Shown here in pieces: positions 43,712 to 52,375 of a stretch of DNA of 64,000 nucleotides (position 1 is its first letter; each line of letters starts with the position of its first letter). Origin of the DNA: Lachnospiraceae bacterium JLR.KK008 (GTDB lineage Bacteria; Bacillota; Clostridia; Lachnospirales; Lachnospiraceae); NCBI GenBank assembly GCA_037015955.1, contig CP143548.1, forward strand, positions 1,326,001 to 1,390,000, given 5' to 3'. The notes below the pieces were generated by a model. The model was not told where the DNA came from. It was given only the letters and a program-made list of their open reading frames with translations, and searched no databases. The position numbers and the translations under genes are program-made.

Positions 43712-45016
43712 ATGAGAGAGCAGGAACTGATCTTATACAGAGAACCGGCGGGGGACGGTATTTTGTGTGATATGGCGTGGCTGACGGAGCATTACGCTGA
43801 TTTTGATTACAGTGTGAAAGAAAAGGCAGCGCTGCTGTATGATTGTATACACAGATTGCTGGAGCTGGCCGGCAGCCATGGATTTTATGGGAATCTGTGG
43901 CACTGCTATCTCGCCGATCTGCTCGCCAATGACGAAAACAGTTACAGCACAGCGTGTGAAGTCGTTGGGAGCATTGAGGGAACGATCAACGAAGCGGCGC
44001 TGCATGATTTCGGGATCTGGAAAGAATTTTTTGACTGTGATTTTACGGAGATGACAGAGACCCTTCAGGTTCAGGGATTTTCGCTTCTTTTGGACTACCG
44101 GATCGGTAAGAGGCGGGGGAAGGTATACAATACCCGTATTCGTGACCGTATCTGTGAGCTGGCAGTGAGGCTTGCACAGACAGATGATGCGGCGCAGATG
44201 AAGGAGACAATGACACAGTTTTATAAAGAGTACGGCGTGGGCAAGTTCGGCCTGCACAAGGCGTTTCGGGTCGTGCACACACAGGATGGGGCACAGATCC
44301 AGCCGATTCTGAATATTGCCCATGTAACGCTTGATGATCTGGTGGGTTATGAGATACCAAAGAGGAAGTTGATCGAGAATACGGAGGCTTTTGTGGAGGG
44401 GAGGAAAGCCAATAACTGTCTGCTGTTTGGAGATGCGGGCACCGGCAAATCCTCGAGCGTCAAGGCGATCGTCAACGCGTATTACGACAGGGGGCTGCGG
44501 ATGATCGAGATCTACAAACATCAGTTTCAGGATCTGCATGACATCATTGCCCAGGTCAAGAGCAGAAACTATAAGTTTATCATTTACATGGACGATCTCA
44601 GCTTTGAAGATTTTGAAATTGAATATAAATATCTGAAAGCTGTCATCGAGGGCGGACTGGAGAAGAAACCGGACAATGTGCTGATCTATGCCACTTCCAA
44701 CAGAAGGCATCTTGTGCGGGAGCGGTTCAGCGACAAAGCGGACAGAGACGATGACCTGCATACGAACGACACGGTGCAGGAAAAACTGTCTCTTGTCTCG
44801 CGCTTTGGGGTGACAATCTATTTCGGCTCTCCCGACAAGAAACAGTTTCAGACGATTGTCAGCGTATTGGCGGAGAGAAACGGCATCGTCATGCCGCAGG
44901 AGGAACTGCTTCTGGAGGCGAACAAGTGGGAACTGGCCCACGGAGGTCTGTCGGGGCGCTGCGCCCAGCAGTTTATCGACCATCTGGCAGGGGCGCCGCT
45001 CCCGGTGCAGTCTTGA
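43712..45016 (+). CDS. AAA+ ATPase, DUF815 family
   Basis: A 434-residue protein whose C-terminal half is an AAA+ domain: Walker A LLFGDAGTGKSSSVKA near residues 235-250, Walker B KFIIYMDDLSFEDF near 290-303 and an arginine-rich ATSNRRHLVRERF sensor region. The N-terminal half is helical and without a known motif. DUF815 proteins are widespread but uncharacterised. Here it follows pheA by 21 bases and precedes the polyphosphate genes. Confidence 0.8.
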   Translation: MREQELILYREPAGDGILCDMAWLTEHYADFDYSVKEKAALLYDCIHRLLELAGSHGFYGNLWHCYLADLLANDENSYSTACEVVGSIEGTINEAALHDFGIWKEFFDCDFTEMTETLQVQGFSLLLDYRIGKRRGKVYNTRIRDRICELAVRLAQTDDAAQMKETMTQFYKEYGVGKFGLHKAFRVVHTQDGAQIQPILNIAHVTLDDLVGYEIPKRKLIENTEAFVEGRKANNCLLFGDAGTGKSSSVKAIVNAYYDRGLRMIEIYKHQFQDLHDIIAQVKSRNYKFIIYMDDLSFEDFEIEYKYLKAVIEGGLEKKPDNVLIYATSNRRHLVRERFSDKADRDDDLHTNDTVQEKLSLVSRFGVTIYFGSPDKKQFQTIVSVLAERNGIVMPQEELLLEANKWELAHGGLSGRCAQQFIDHLAGAPLPVQS

Positions 45017-45118
45017 AAAAAACAGGTTGTAAGGATATAATGGAAAGTAGAGAATTATTATCAGTTTCTAAGATTTATGGGGTGTTACAATCGAAACAGA
45101 AGGGTGGATTATGTGAGT

Positions 45119-46651
45119 ATGAAAACATTTGCGGCGATTGATGTGGGCTCTTATGAACTTTCCATGAAAATATTTGAGATTTCCCGCAAAGAGAAGCTGC
45201 GGGAGATTGACCATGTCAGACATCGGATCGAGCTGGGGACCGAGACTTACACGACGGGAAAACTGAGCCGGGAACGGGTGGATGAGCTCTGCCGGGTTCT
45301 GGGGGAATTTGCCAATATTATGAAAGCCTATCAGGTATCCGATTACCAGGCATACGGGACGAGCGCTGTCAGGGAAATGATAAACCGGACGGTTGTCCTC
45401 GAGCAGATCAAGCTGCGCACCGGCATCCATGTCGATGTGCTGAACAATTCGGAGCAGCGATTTCTGGATTATAAGTCAATCGCCTCAAAGGGAGAACTGT
45501 TCAACAGCCTGATTTCCAGCGGGACCGCGATTATCGACATCGGAGGCGGGAGCATTCAAGTCTCCTTATTTGATAAAGGAAGCCTTGTGACGACGCAGAA
45601 TATGCGGGTCGGCATTTTGCGTATCCGGGAACATCTGTCTCAGCTCAAGTTAAAGTCTTCGCAGTACAGGGAGATCATAGAGGAACTGCTGTCAGGACAG
45701 ATCGAAGTGTTTGAAAAACTTTATCTGAAAGGAAAAAAGATCGAAAATATCATTGTCGTCGATGAATATATTTCCAGTGCGCTCGGCAAAAAGGACCGCG
45801 GGCTGCTTGAAAATTATATTAACAGTGAAGTCTATACGGCGTTTGCGGAAGAGATCCACGGTCATTCGCTGTCTGAGGTGGGAAAGAGACTGCAAGTACC
45901 GGAAGAGAGTATGTTTCTGTTGTATATCTCCTCTGTGATGGTGCTCAAATTTCTGCGGACGATGGAAGCGGCCAGACTGTGGATTCCAGGTGTGACGCTC
46001 TGTGACGGCATAGCCTATGAGTATGCGGAAAAAAACAAAATCCTGTTTACGAATCATGATTTTGAGAAAGATATTATCGACTGTACACAGAATATCAGCA
46101 AGCGGTATATGGGCAGCAAGAAGCGGGGAGAGACACTGGAGAAGATCGCACTGACGATCTTTGACAGTATGAAAAAGGTGCACGGGCTCGGCAAACGGGA
46201 ACGGCTGCTGCTCCGGCTGGCCGCACTTTTGCATGACTGCGGGAAATATATTACGATGACAAACGTGGGCGAGGCGTCCTATGAGATTGTCATGTCGACG
46301 GAAATCATCGGCCTCTCCCATATGGAACGGGAGACCGTGGCCAATATTGTCAGGTACAATTACCGGGAATTTGTCTATTTTGACGCCAGAGGCGAGAGTG
46401 GGCTGGATAAGCAGTCCTATCTGGTGATGGCGAAGCTGACTGCGATTCTGCGTGCGGCTACGGGACTTGACAGGAGCCATAAGGAGAAGTTCCGTAATAT
46501 CGTGGCGGCGCTTCGGGAAGGGCAGCTTGTGCTCACAGTCGATACGACCAACGATATTACACTGGAAAAGGGCCTGTTTTCTGCTTCGGCCGACTTTTTT
46601 GAAGAGATCTTTGATATAAGACCTGTTATCAAACGGAAAAGGGGAGTGTAG
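45119..46651 (+). CDS. Ppx/GppA phosphatase (exopolyphosphatase-like) with HD domain
   Basis: Actin-fold phosphatase acting on polyphosphate or pppGpp. The N-terminal FAAIDVGSYELSMKI and IIDIGGGSIQVSL are the two phosphate loops; YGTSAVREM follows the first domain. From about residue 310 a C-terminal HD-like domain is seen (LRLAALLHDCGKYI). The start at 45119 is taken from homology; a GTG at 45113 fits the GGGTGG site slightly better. ppk begins three bases after the stop, so synthesis and breakdown enzymes are co-expressed. Confidence 0.87.
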   Translation: MKTFAAIDVGSYELSMKIFEISRKEKLREIDHVRHRIELGTETYTTGKLSRERVDELCRVLGEFANIMKAYQVSDYQAYGTSAVREMINRTVVLEQIKLRTGIHVDVLNNSEQRFLDYKSIASKGELFNSLISSGTAIIDIGGGSIQVSLFDKGSLVTTQNMRVGILRIREHLSQLKLKSSQYREIIEELLSGQIEVFEKLYLKGKKIENIIVVDEYISSALGKKDRGLLENYINSEVYTAFAEEIHGHSLSEVGKRLQVPEESMFLLYISSVMVLKFLRTMEAARLWIPGVTLCDGIAYEYAEKNKILFTNHDFEKDIIDCTQNISKRYMGSKKRGETLEKIALTIFDSMKKVHGLGKRERLLLRLAALLHDCGKYITMTNVGEASYEIVMSTEIIGLSHMERETVANIVRYNYREFVYFDARGESGLDKQSYLVMAKLTAILRAATGLDRSHKEKFRNIVAALREGQLVLTVDTTNDITLEKGLFSASADFFEEIFDIRPVIKRKRGV

Positions 46652-46654
46652 CGT

Positions 46655-48805
46655 ATGTCCGAGAAAGAGAAAAAAACTGATTATAAAAATCCAAAGTATT
46701 ATACGAACAGGGAGCTGAGCTGGATTCTGTTTAACAGCCGTGTGCTGAACGAAGCCAGAGATAAGACGATTCCGCTGTTTGAGCGGCTGAAATTTCTGAG
46801 TATTACCGCGTCCAATCTCGATGAATTTTTCATGATCCGGGTAGCTTCCCTGAAAGACATGGTGTCCGTGCACTATGATAAACCGGATATCGCCGGTCTG
46901 ACGCCGCAGGAGCAGCTCCAGGAGCTGGACAAAGTGACGCATGAGCTTGTCAGTCTGCAATATTCTACATATACCCGTTCTCTGCTCCCGCTTTTGGAGA
47001 AAAACGGACTGCACGTGATCCAGGCGCATGAAGATCTGACAAAGTCAGAGGCGGAGTATGTGGATCGCTATTTTAATGATAATGTGTATCCGGTGTTGAC
47101 ACCGATGGCGGTCGACTCCTCGAGACCGTTTCCACTGATCCGCAATAAATCGCTGAATATCGGGGCGCTTGTGAAAAAGAAGGGGGAGAATCACAAAGAG
47201 CTCGAATTCGCCACGGTGCAGGTGCCAAGTGTGCTGCCGCGTATCGTGGAGATTCCCGTCGGCAAGGATAAGGAAAATGTGCGGAAAGTAATTCTGCTGG
47301 AAGAGATTATCGAAAAAAATATTGAAAAGCTGTTTTTGAATTACGACATTGTGTGTGCCCATCCGTTCCGTATTATGAGGAATGCCGATCTGACGATCGA
47401 GGAGGACGAGGCGGCCGACCTGCTAAAGGAGATCGAAAAGCAGTTGAAAAAGAGACAGTGGGGACAGGCGATCCGCCTTGAGGTGGAAGCCGGCATTGAC
47501 AAACAACTGCTGAAGATCATTGAAAAGGAATTAAATATCAGGGAGGAAGACTTATATCAGATTCCCGGGCCGCTCGATCTGACGTTTCTGATGAAGATGT
47601 ACGGTATGGACGGCTTTGACCATCTGAAAAATCCCCGGTATGAGCCTCAGCCGGTGCCGGAGATGGAGGGAGAGGGCAGTATCTTTGAGAAGATACAAAA
47701 ACAGGATATTTTACTGTTTCATCCCTTCCAGACATTTACCCCGGTCGTGGAATTTGTGAAACAGGCGGCGCGCGACCCGCAGGTGCTTGCCATCAAGCAG
47801 ACCCTGTATCGTGTCAGCGGCAACTCCCCGATCATTGCGGCGCTCGCACAGGCCGCCGAGAACGGCAAGCAGGTGTCCGTGCTCGTGGAACTGAAGGCCA
47901 GATTCGACGAAGAAAACAACATCGTCTGGGCGAAGATGCTGGAGAAGGCAGGCTGCCATGTGATCTATGGACTCGTGGGATTAAAGACGCACAGTAAAAT
48001 AACACTTGTTGTACGAAGGGAAGAGGACGGTATCGCCAGATATGTCCACCTGGGAACAGGCAACTATAATGACGCCACGGCCAAACTCTACACAGATATG
48101 GGACTGCTCACATGCAGTGAGGCGATCGGCGAGGATGCGACCGCGGTCTTTAATATGCTCTCCGGTTATTCGGAGCCATTGAACTGGAATAAGCTGTCCC
48201 TGGCGCCTCTCTGGCTGAAAGATAAATTTCTCTCCCTGATCCGCAGGGAGACGGAGAATGCCCGCAGAGGCAAAAAAGGGAAGATCATTGCCAAAGTCAA
48301 TTCGCTCTGCGATATGGATGTGATTGCGTCTTTGTATGAGGCGAGTGTGGCAGGCGTCAAGATTCATCTGATCGTCAGAGGGATCTGCTGTCTCCGCGTC
48401 GGCATTCCGGGAGTCAGCGAGAACATTAAGGTGCGCTCGATCGTAGGCAATTTTCTGGAGCACAGCCGTATCTTCTACTTTGAAAATGACGGCGATCCGG
48501 AGATTTATATGGGAAGCGCGGACTGGATGCCGAGAAATCTCGAGCGTCGCGTGGAGATCCTGTTCCCGGTTGAGAAGGAAGAGTTAAAACAACGGGTGAT
48601 TCATATTCTGGACATTCAGTTAAAGGATAATGTGAAGGCCAATGTGCTGACAAAAGACAACACCTACGAGAAGGCAGACGGCCGTGGCAAGGAGAGGCTG
48701 GATTCCCAGGATGCGTTCTGCCAGGAAGCGATGCAGTATGCCCTGGAAAAAAAAGAAGCATATGACAGCCGTATTTTTATTCCGGAGACGCACGTGTCGA
48801 TATAG
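46655..48805 (+). CDS. ppk1: Polyphosphate kinase 1
   Basis: Reversibly makes polyphosphate from ATP. The 716-residue protein opens with YYTNRELSWILFNSRVLNEA, the ppk1 N-terminal domain, and has the middle RVASLKDMVSV region. The phospholipase-D-like halves include KARFDEENNIVWAK, then GLKTHSKITLVVR with the phospho-accepting histidine, and a late RNLERRVEILFPV. It is membrane-associated in other bacteria. Length and order are normal. The ppx gene lies directly upstream. Confidence 0.96.
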   Translation: MSEKEKKTDYKNPKYYTNRELSWILFNSRVLNEARDKTIPLFERLKFLSITASNLDEFFMIRVASLKDMVSVHYDKPDIAGLTPQEQLQELDKVTHELVSLQYSTYTRSLLPLLEKNGLHVIQAHEDLTKSEAEYVDRYFNDNVYPVLTPMAVDSSRPFPLIRNKSLNIGALVKKKGENHKELEFATVQVPSVLPRIVEIPVGKDKENVRKVILLEEIIEKNIEKLFLNYDIVCAHPFRIMRNADLTIEEDEAADLLKEIEKQLKKRQWGQAIRLEVEAGIDKQLLKIIEKELNIREEDLYQIPGPLDLTFLMKMYGMDGFDHLKNPRYEPQPVPEMEGEGSIFEKIQKQDILLFHPFQTFTPVVEFVKQAARDPQVLAIKQTLYRVSGNSPIIAALAQAAENGKQVSVLVELKARFDEENNIVWAKMLEKAGCHVIYGLVGLKTHSKITLVVRREEDGIARYVHLGTGNYNDATAKLYTDMGLLTCSEAIGEDATAVFNMLSGYSEPLNWNKLSLAPLWLKDKFLSLIRRETENARRGKKGKIIAKVNSLCDMDVIASLYEASVAGVKIHLIVRGICCLRVGIPGVSENIKVRSIVGNFLEHSRIFYFENDGDPEIYMGSADWMPRNLERRVEILFPVEKEELKQRVIHILDIQLKDNVKANVLTKDNTYEKADGRGKERLDSQDAFCQEAMQYALEKKEAYDSRIFIPETHVSI

Positions 48806-48907
48806 ACAGAGCGTCGAAGGCCGGAAGAGCCTGCAGGCAGAGGAAAGAATAACATTGGGAGAGATTGCAGGAAAAGGGAAGAACAGGACCGGGAGAAAAG
48901 ACAGAGT

Positions 48908-49591
48908 ATGGATAAAAAACAGGTGATATTGGCATCGGCCTCACCCCGCAGGAAAGAACTGCTGGAACAGATGGGACTTTCCTTTCGCATTGTGCCATGC
49001 GAAAAGGAAGAGATCATAACAGGTGTTACTCCGAAAGAGATCGTTGAAAACCTCTCTTATCAGAAAGCGGAAGATGTAGCACAGCGTCTGCAGGATACAG
49101 GGGCTGAGTTACAGCAGGAGGGAGATTGCGGCCAGGAGGCAGGAGAGACAATGCTTGTCATTGGCTCGGACACAATCGTTGTCTGTGATGGGCAGATTAT
49201 GGGCAAGCCCCATTCCGAAGAAGAGGCGTTTGCCATGATTCAAAAGCTGCAGGGCAGGACACATGAAGTATATACAGGTGTTACGATTGCCAGAGCGGGA
49301 GCAAATAACATAGCGTACGATACTTTTAGTGAATGTACCTCTGTGAAAGTGCATTCCATGGAGGATGAGGAGATTCGGGATTATCTCGCTCTTGGTGAGT
49401 CTATGGATAAGGCAGGGGCATATGGGATTCAGGGCGGCTTTGCCGTCTTTGTGGAGGAGATTCAGGGAGAGTACGGTACAGTGCTGGGACTTCCTGTCGC
49501 GGCGCTGTATCAGGCCCTCAGAAGACAGGGAGTCAGAATCCGGCAGCATGAAAATGTAGAACATGAAAGAGGAGAAAAGTTGAGAAGATGA
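48908..49591 (+). CDS. maf: Maf family nucleoside triphosphate pyrophosphatase
   Basis: House-cleaning enzyme that removes non-canonical or modified nucleotides such as dTTP/UTP analogues; also linked to septum inhibition. The 227-residue protein begins ILASASPRRKELLEQ, has LVIGSDTIVVCDGQIMGKP with the catalytic Asp, TGVTI and KAGAYGIQG. An insertion of about ten residues lies before the SDTIV segment. The HAD gene overlaps the stop by four bases. Confidence 0.93.
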   Translation: MDKKQVILASASPRRKELLEQMGLSFRIVPCEKEEIITGVTPKEIVENLSYQKAEDVAQRLQDTGAELQQEGDCGQEAGETMLVIGSDTIVVCDGQIMGKPHSEEEAFAMIQKLQGRTHEVYTGVTIARAGANNIAYDTFSECTSVKVHSMEDEEIRDYLALGESMDKAGAYGIQGGFAVFVEEIQGEYGTVLGLPVAALYQALRRQGVRIRQHENVEHERGEKLRR

Positions 49592-50238
49592 AAAAAGCGG
49601 TTGTGTTTGATCTCGATGGGACGCTGTCAGACAGCATTGTATCGATCGCCTATTGTGCCAACAGGGTACTGAAAAAGTTTGATCTGCGTACATTTGACAA
49701 TGATGACTACAAAAAGTTTGTGGGAGACGGGGCGAAAGAGCTGATTCGTCGTGTACTGTGCAATCAGGAGACAGACAGGACAGATCTGTGTGAACCGGTT
49801 CTTGAGGAATATATGAAGCTTTTTGCCGTGGACTGCATGTATGAGGTGAAGCCATATGCGGGAATTGTGGAACTGCTCGAAGAACTGAAAAAGCGTGGCA
49901 TCCGTGTGACCGTATTTTCCAATAAACCTCATGAAAATACGTGCAAAGTGATCCACGATCTGTTTGGAGACGAGGTGTTTGACGTTGTACAGGGGCAGAC
50001 TGAGACGATTAAGAAGAAACCCAGTCCGGACGGCGTGTATCTGATCTCGGAGAAGCTGGGGATTCCCGTGGAGGATATGCTCTATGTGGGTGATACCGAT
50101 ACCGATATGCAGACCGGTAAAAATGCGGGAGCCTTTACGGTCGGTGTGCTGTGGGGATTCCGTGACCGGACGGAACTGGAGGAAAACCATGCGGATGCGA
50201 TCATAGCCCATCCGCAGGAGCTGCTGAACTATTTATAA
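49588..50238 (+). CDS. HAD family hydrolase, phosphoglycolate phosphatase-like
   Basis: A 216-residue haloacid dehalogenase-type phosphatase. Motif I is VVFDLDGTLSDS, motif II VTVFSNKPHE, and motifs III-IV KKKPSPDG and MLYVGDTDTDMQ. The cap domain lies between motifs I and II, as in Gph/PpaX enzymes. The start overlaps maf (ATGA). The substrate may be phosphoglycolate or pyrophosphate; sequence alone does not say. Confidence 0.88.
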   Translation: MKKAVVFDLDGTLSDSIVSIAYCANRVLKKFDLRTFDNDDYKKFVGDGAKELIRRVLCNQETDRTDLCEPVLEEYMKLFAVDCMYEVKPYAGIVELLEELKKRGIRVTVFSNKPHENTCKVIHDLFGDEVFDVVQGQTETIKKKPSPDGVYLISEKLGIPVEDMLYVGDTDTDMQTGKNAGAFTVGVLWGFRDRTELEENHADAIIAHPQELLNYL

Positions 50239-50289
50239 AATCCACAGGAAGCGATAAGAAATCTACAATAATGAGAAAGGAAGAGTTTC

Positions 50290-50550
50290 ATGCAGTTTGA
50301 CGATGCGGTGTTACAGTGTTTTTTGTCTCATCAGCTTCAGCTTTTTCCGCAGGCGGTAGCGGAAACACTGGCGGAAGCGGAACATTTTCTCGAGGAATGT
50401 ATGGCAGTCGTCGTGGAATCACCAGGAGAAGTATGGGAATACTTTGAGGAAACGGGGATGGACATTGATGGCAGCGACGAGGAAGCGATTCTGGAGGCCG
50501 ATGAAGTATTTGCTGTGGGAGACGGCAGGTATCTGATCGTGGAAGGGTAG
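50290..50550 (+). CDS. Small acidic protein of unknown function
   Basis: An 86-residue, strongly acidic protein with a helical N-terminal half (AVAETLAEAEHFLEECMAVV) and a C-terminal half rich in Glu and Asp. I do not recognise a family. Support for a real gene: AAGGAAGAG just before the ATG, a coding-like composition matching its neighbours, and a perfect terminator 35 bases after the stop. It is the last gene of the maf-HAD unit, 51 bases after the previous stop. Confidence 0.65.
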   Translation: MQFDDAVLQCFLSHQLQLFPQAVAETLAEAEHFLEECMAVVVESPGEVWEYFEETGMDIDGSDEEAILEADEVFAVGDGRYLIVEG

Positions 50551-50585
50551 AAGCGGCCGATACAGAGATTATTACAGTACCGTAT

Positions 50586-50624
50586 AAAAAAACCGGAAGT
50601 CCGTGCAAAGACTTCCGGTTTTTT
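50586..50624. terminator. Bidirectional terminator between the small acidic gene and the Cof-type HAD gene
   Basis: AACCGGAAGTC and GACTTCCGGTT pair perfectly around an eight-base loop, flanked by As on the left and Ts on the right, so it can end transcripts from both strands. Confidence 0.92.
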
Positions 50625-50666
50625 ATGATTCCTATGTACGAAGAAGCTACTGCTGATCGCAAACGG

Positions 50667-51482
50667 TCATACACCAAAAAACGATTCCAGAAAAGGAACA
50701 AGACCGTCATGGTTGTTGTCTTTTTCCGTAATGACATCGGCGGCAGCCTTTGCGCCGACAGAACCGTTGCACATGGCAACGCCCAGACCGGCGGCTTCTA
50801 ACATGGAGATGTCATTGTCCTGATCCCCGGCAGACATTGTGTGGGAGATCGGGATATGCAGATGCTCCGCCAGACGGACCAGAGCGTCTCCTTTCCCGGC
50901 GCCTGCCGGAAACATTTCCAGTAATCTGTCAGTAGAACAGATCAGGTTGACATGTCCCTGTGCCCAAGGGAGAAGAGATTCACGGAGCGCTTCGATCTTT
51001 GAGCGGTCGTCGAGTGTGATCGCCAGACATTTGAAGGGAGGTTTTTCGAGAGCGCCTGTTATGTCATCGGTGAGCAGAGACGGCATATGGATATTTTTCT
51101 GATAAGCAGTCAGCTCCGGTGTCTGTCTTCTGGCGACAATCTCCGTGTCAGTGTAGGTATGGCAGTGGAGACCTGCCTTTTCGCTCGCTTGCAGTACATA
51201 GCTGGTCTCCTCCATAGTGAGACGGATCTCGGAAACCACTTCCTTCGTCTGGGCATTGACGATCAGACCGCCGTTGTTGGCGATATAGTAAAGGTTTTGA
51301 TCAGATATGGGGAGGAGCTGTCTTGCCTCAATGACGCTGACAAGAGGTCTGCCGGAAGTGATAGCCAGATAATGACCTGCGTCAGTCAGTTTTTTCACGG
51401 CTTCGATGGTGGCCGGTGTCATCGTTTTTTCCTTTGTCAGAAGCGTTTCATCCAGATCTGTAAAAAATATTTTCTTTTCCAT
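50667..51482 (-). CDS. Cof-type HAD hydrolase (HAD IIB)
   Basis: A 271-residue phosphatase. Motif I is FFTDLDETLLTKEK, motif II AITSGRPL, and the later motifs include GKGDALVRLAEHL and SAGDQDNDISMLEAAG, with a C2B cap between them. Members dephosphorylate sugar phosphates or nucleotides and flavins; the substrate is not evident. It is the third gene of an ABC-F, PHP, HAD unit on this strand, 33 bases after the PHP stop. Confidence 0.88.
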   Translation of the reverse strand: MEKKIFFTDLDETLLTKEKTMTPATIEAVKKLTDAGHYLAITSGRPLVSVIEARQLLPISDQNLYYIANNGGLIVNAQTKEVVSEIRLTMEETSYVLQASEKAGLHCHTYTDTEIVARRQTPELTAYQKNIHMPSLLTDDITGALEKPPFKCLAITLDDRSKIEALRESLLPWAQGHVNLICSTDRLLEMFPAGAGKGDALVRLAEHLHIPISHTMSAGDQDNDISMLEAAGLGVAMCNGSVGAKAAADVITEKDNNHDGLVPFLESFFGV

Positions 51483-51515
51483 GGAAAGAGTCCCCTTTCT
51501 GTTACGGTTGTTATA

Positions 51516-52361
51516 TTACGGGTGGTGCCGGTGACGATCGAGTTCATTTAAAATATCATCTGATATATATAAATTTCCCCTGCCTGTGCCAAGATCAATC
51601 TCCGGTTTGTTGGAGCCGTGAAAATCGGAGCCGCCTGTGATGAGCAGATGGTATTTTTCAGCGAGACGGAGCATCTGTCGCTGCTCCCCGGCGTTGTAGG
51701 TGGAGTAAAAGGCTTCGATACCGGCCAGACCGTTCTCCACAAGTGTGCGGACAAGGCCGTCAAGAACCGCTTCGCTCATATGATAGAGCGGCGGGTGAGC
51801 CAGCACGGGGATACCGCCGGCTTCCAGCACAAGCCGTACGGCCTGCAGGGGCGTTACCTTTTCACGGGGGATAAAGCAGGGGGCGTTATCCCCGATGTAG
51901 CGGTCAAAGGCTTCTTTCATGCTTTTCACACAGCCATGTTCGAGCAGATAGCGGGCATAGTGCGCTCTGGTGATGACAGCGCCGGGATTGGCCGCTGTCA
52001 ATGTCTCATAAGTAATGTCGATCCCGGTGTGTTCCCGTAACCTTTCACACATTTTTTCATTTCTGTGCTCTCTGGAAGAGACGAACTCTGCCAGGGCAGA
52101 TAAAAAAACAGGCGTTTTATAATCAATATAGAGACCCAGCACATGCACATCTTTCTTATCATAAGAGGTGGAGAACTCAATGCCGGGAATGACGACGACA
52201 GGCTGGTCTGCAGCGGTCTCCATTGCCTCGTCGAGTCCGTCCGCCGTGTCATGGTCGGTCAGTGCAAAAGCAGTCAGCCCCTTCTCGACTGCGTATTGGA
52301 CGAGCCGGGAAGGGGAGAGCGTGCCGTCCGATTTGTTGGAATGTACGTGCAGATCTATCAT
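51516..52361 (-). CDS. PHP domain phosphoesterase, TrpH/YciV-like
   Basis: A 281-residue PHP protein with DLHVHSNKSDGTLSP at the N-terminus, TDHDTADG, GIEFSTSY, PVLAHPPLYH and a C-terminal GGSDFHGSNKPE. This pattern fits the RNase AM/TrpH group, which removes nucleotides from short RNAs or 3',5'-bisphosphates. AGGAG precedes the ATG. It lies 14 bases after the ABC-F gene. Confidence 0.88.
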   Translation of the reverse strand: MIDLHVHSNKSDGTLSPSRLVQYAVEKGLTAFALTDHDTADGLDEAMETAADQPVVVIPGIEFSTSYDKKDVHVLGLYIDYKTPVFLSALAEFVSSREHRNEKMCERLREHTGIDITYETLTAANPGAVITRAHYARYLLEHGCVKSMKEAFDRYIGDNAPCFIPREKVTPLQAVRLVLEAGGIPVLAHPPLYHMSEAVLDGLVRTLVENGLAGIEAFYSTYNAGEQRQMLRLAEKYHLLITGGSDFHGSNKPEIDLGTGRGNLYISDDILNELDRHRHHP

Positions 52362-52375
52362 TGTATGATTGCTCC

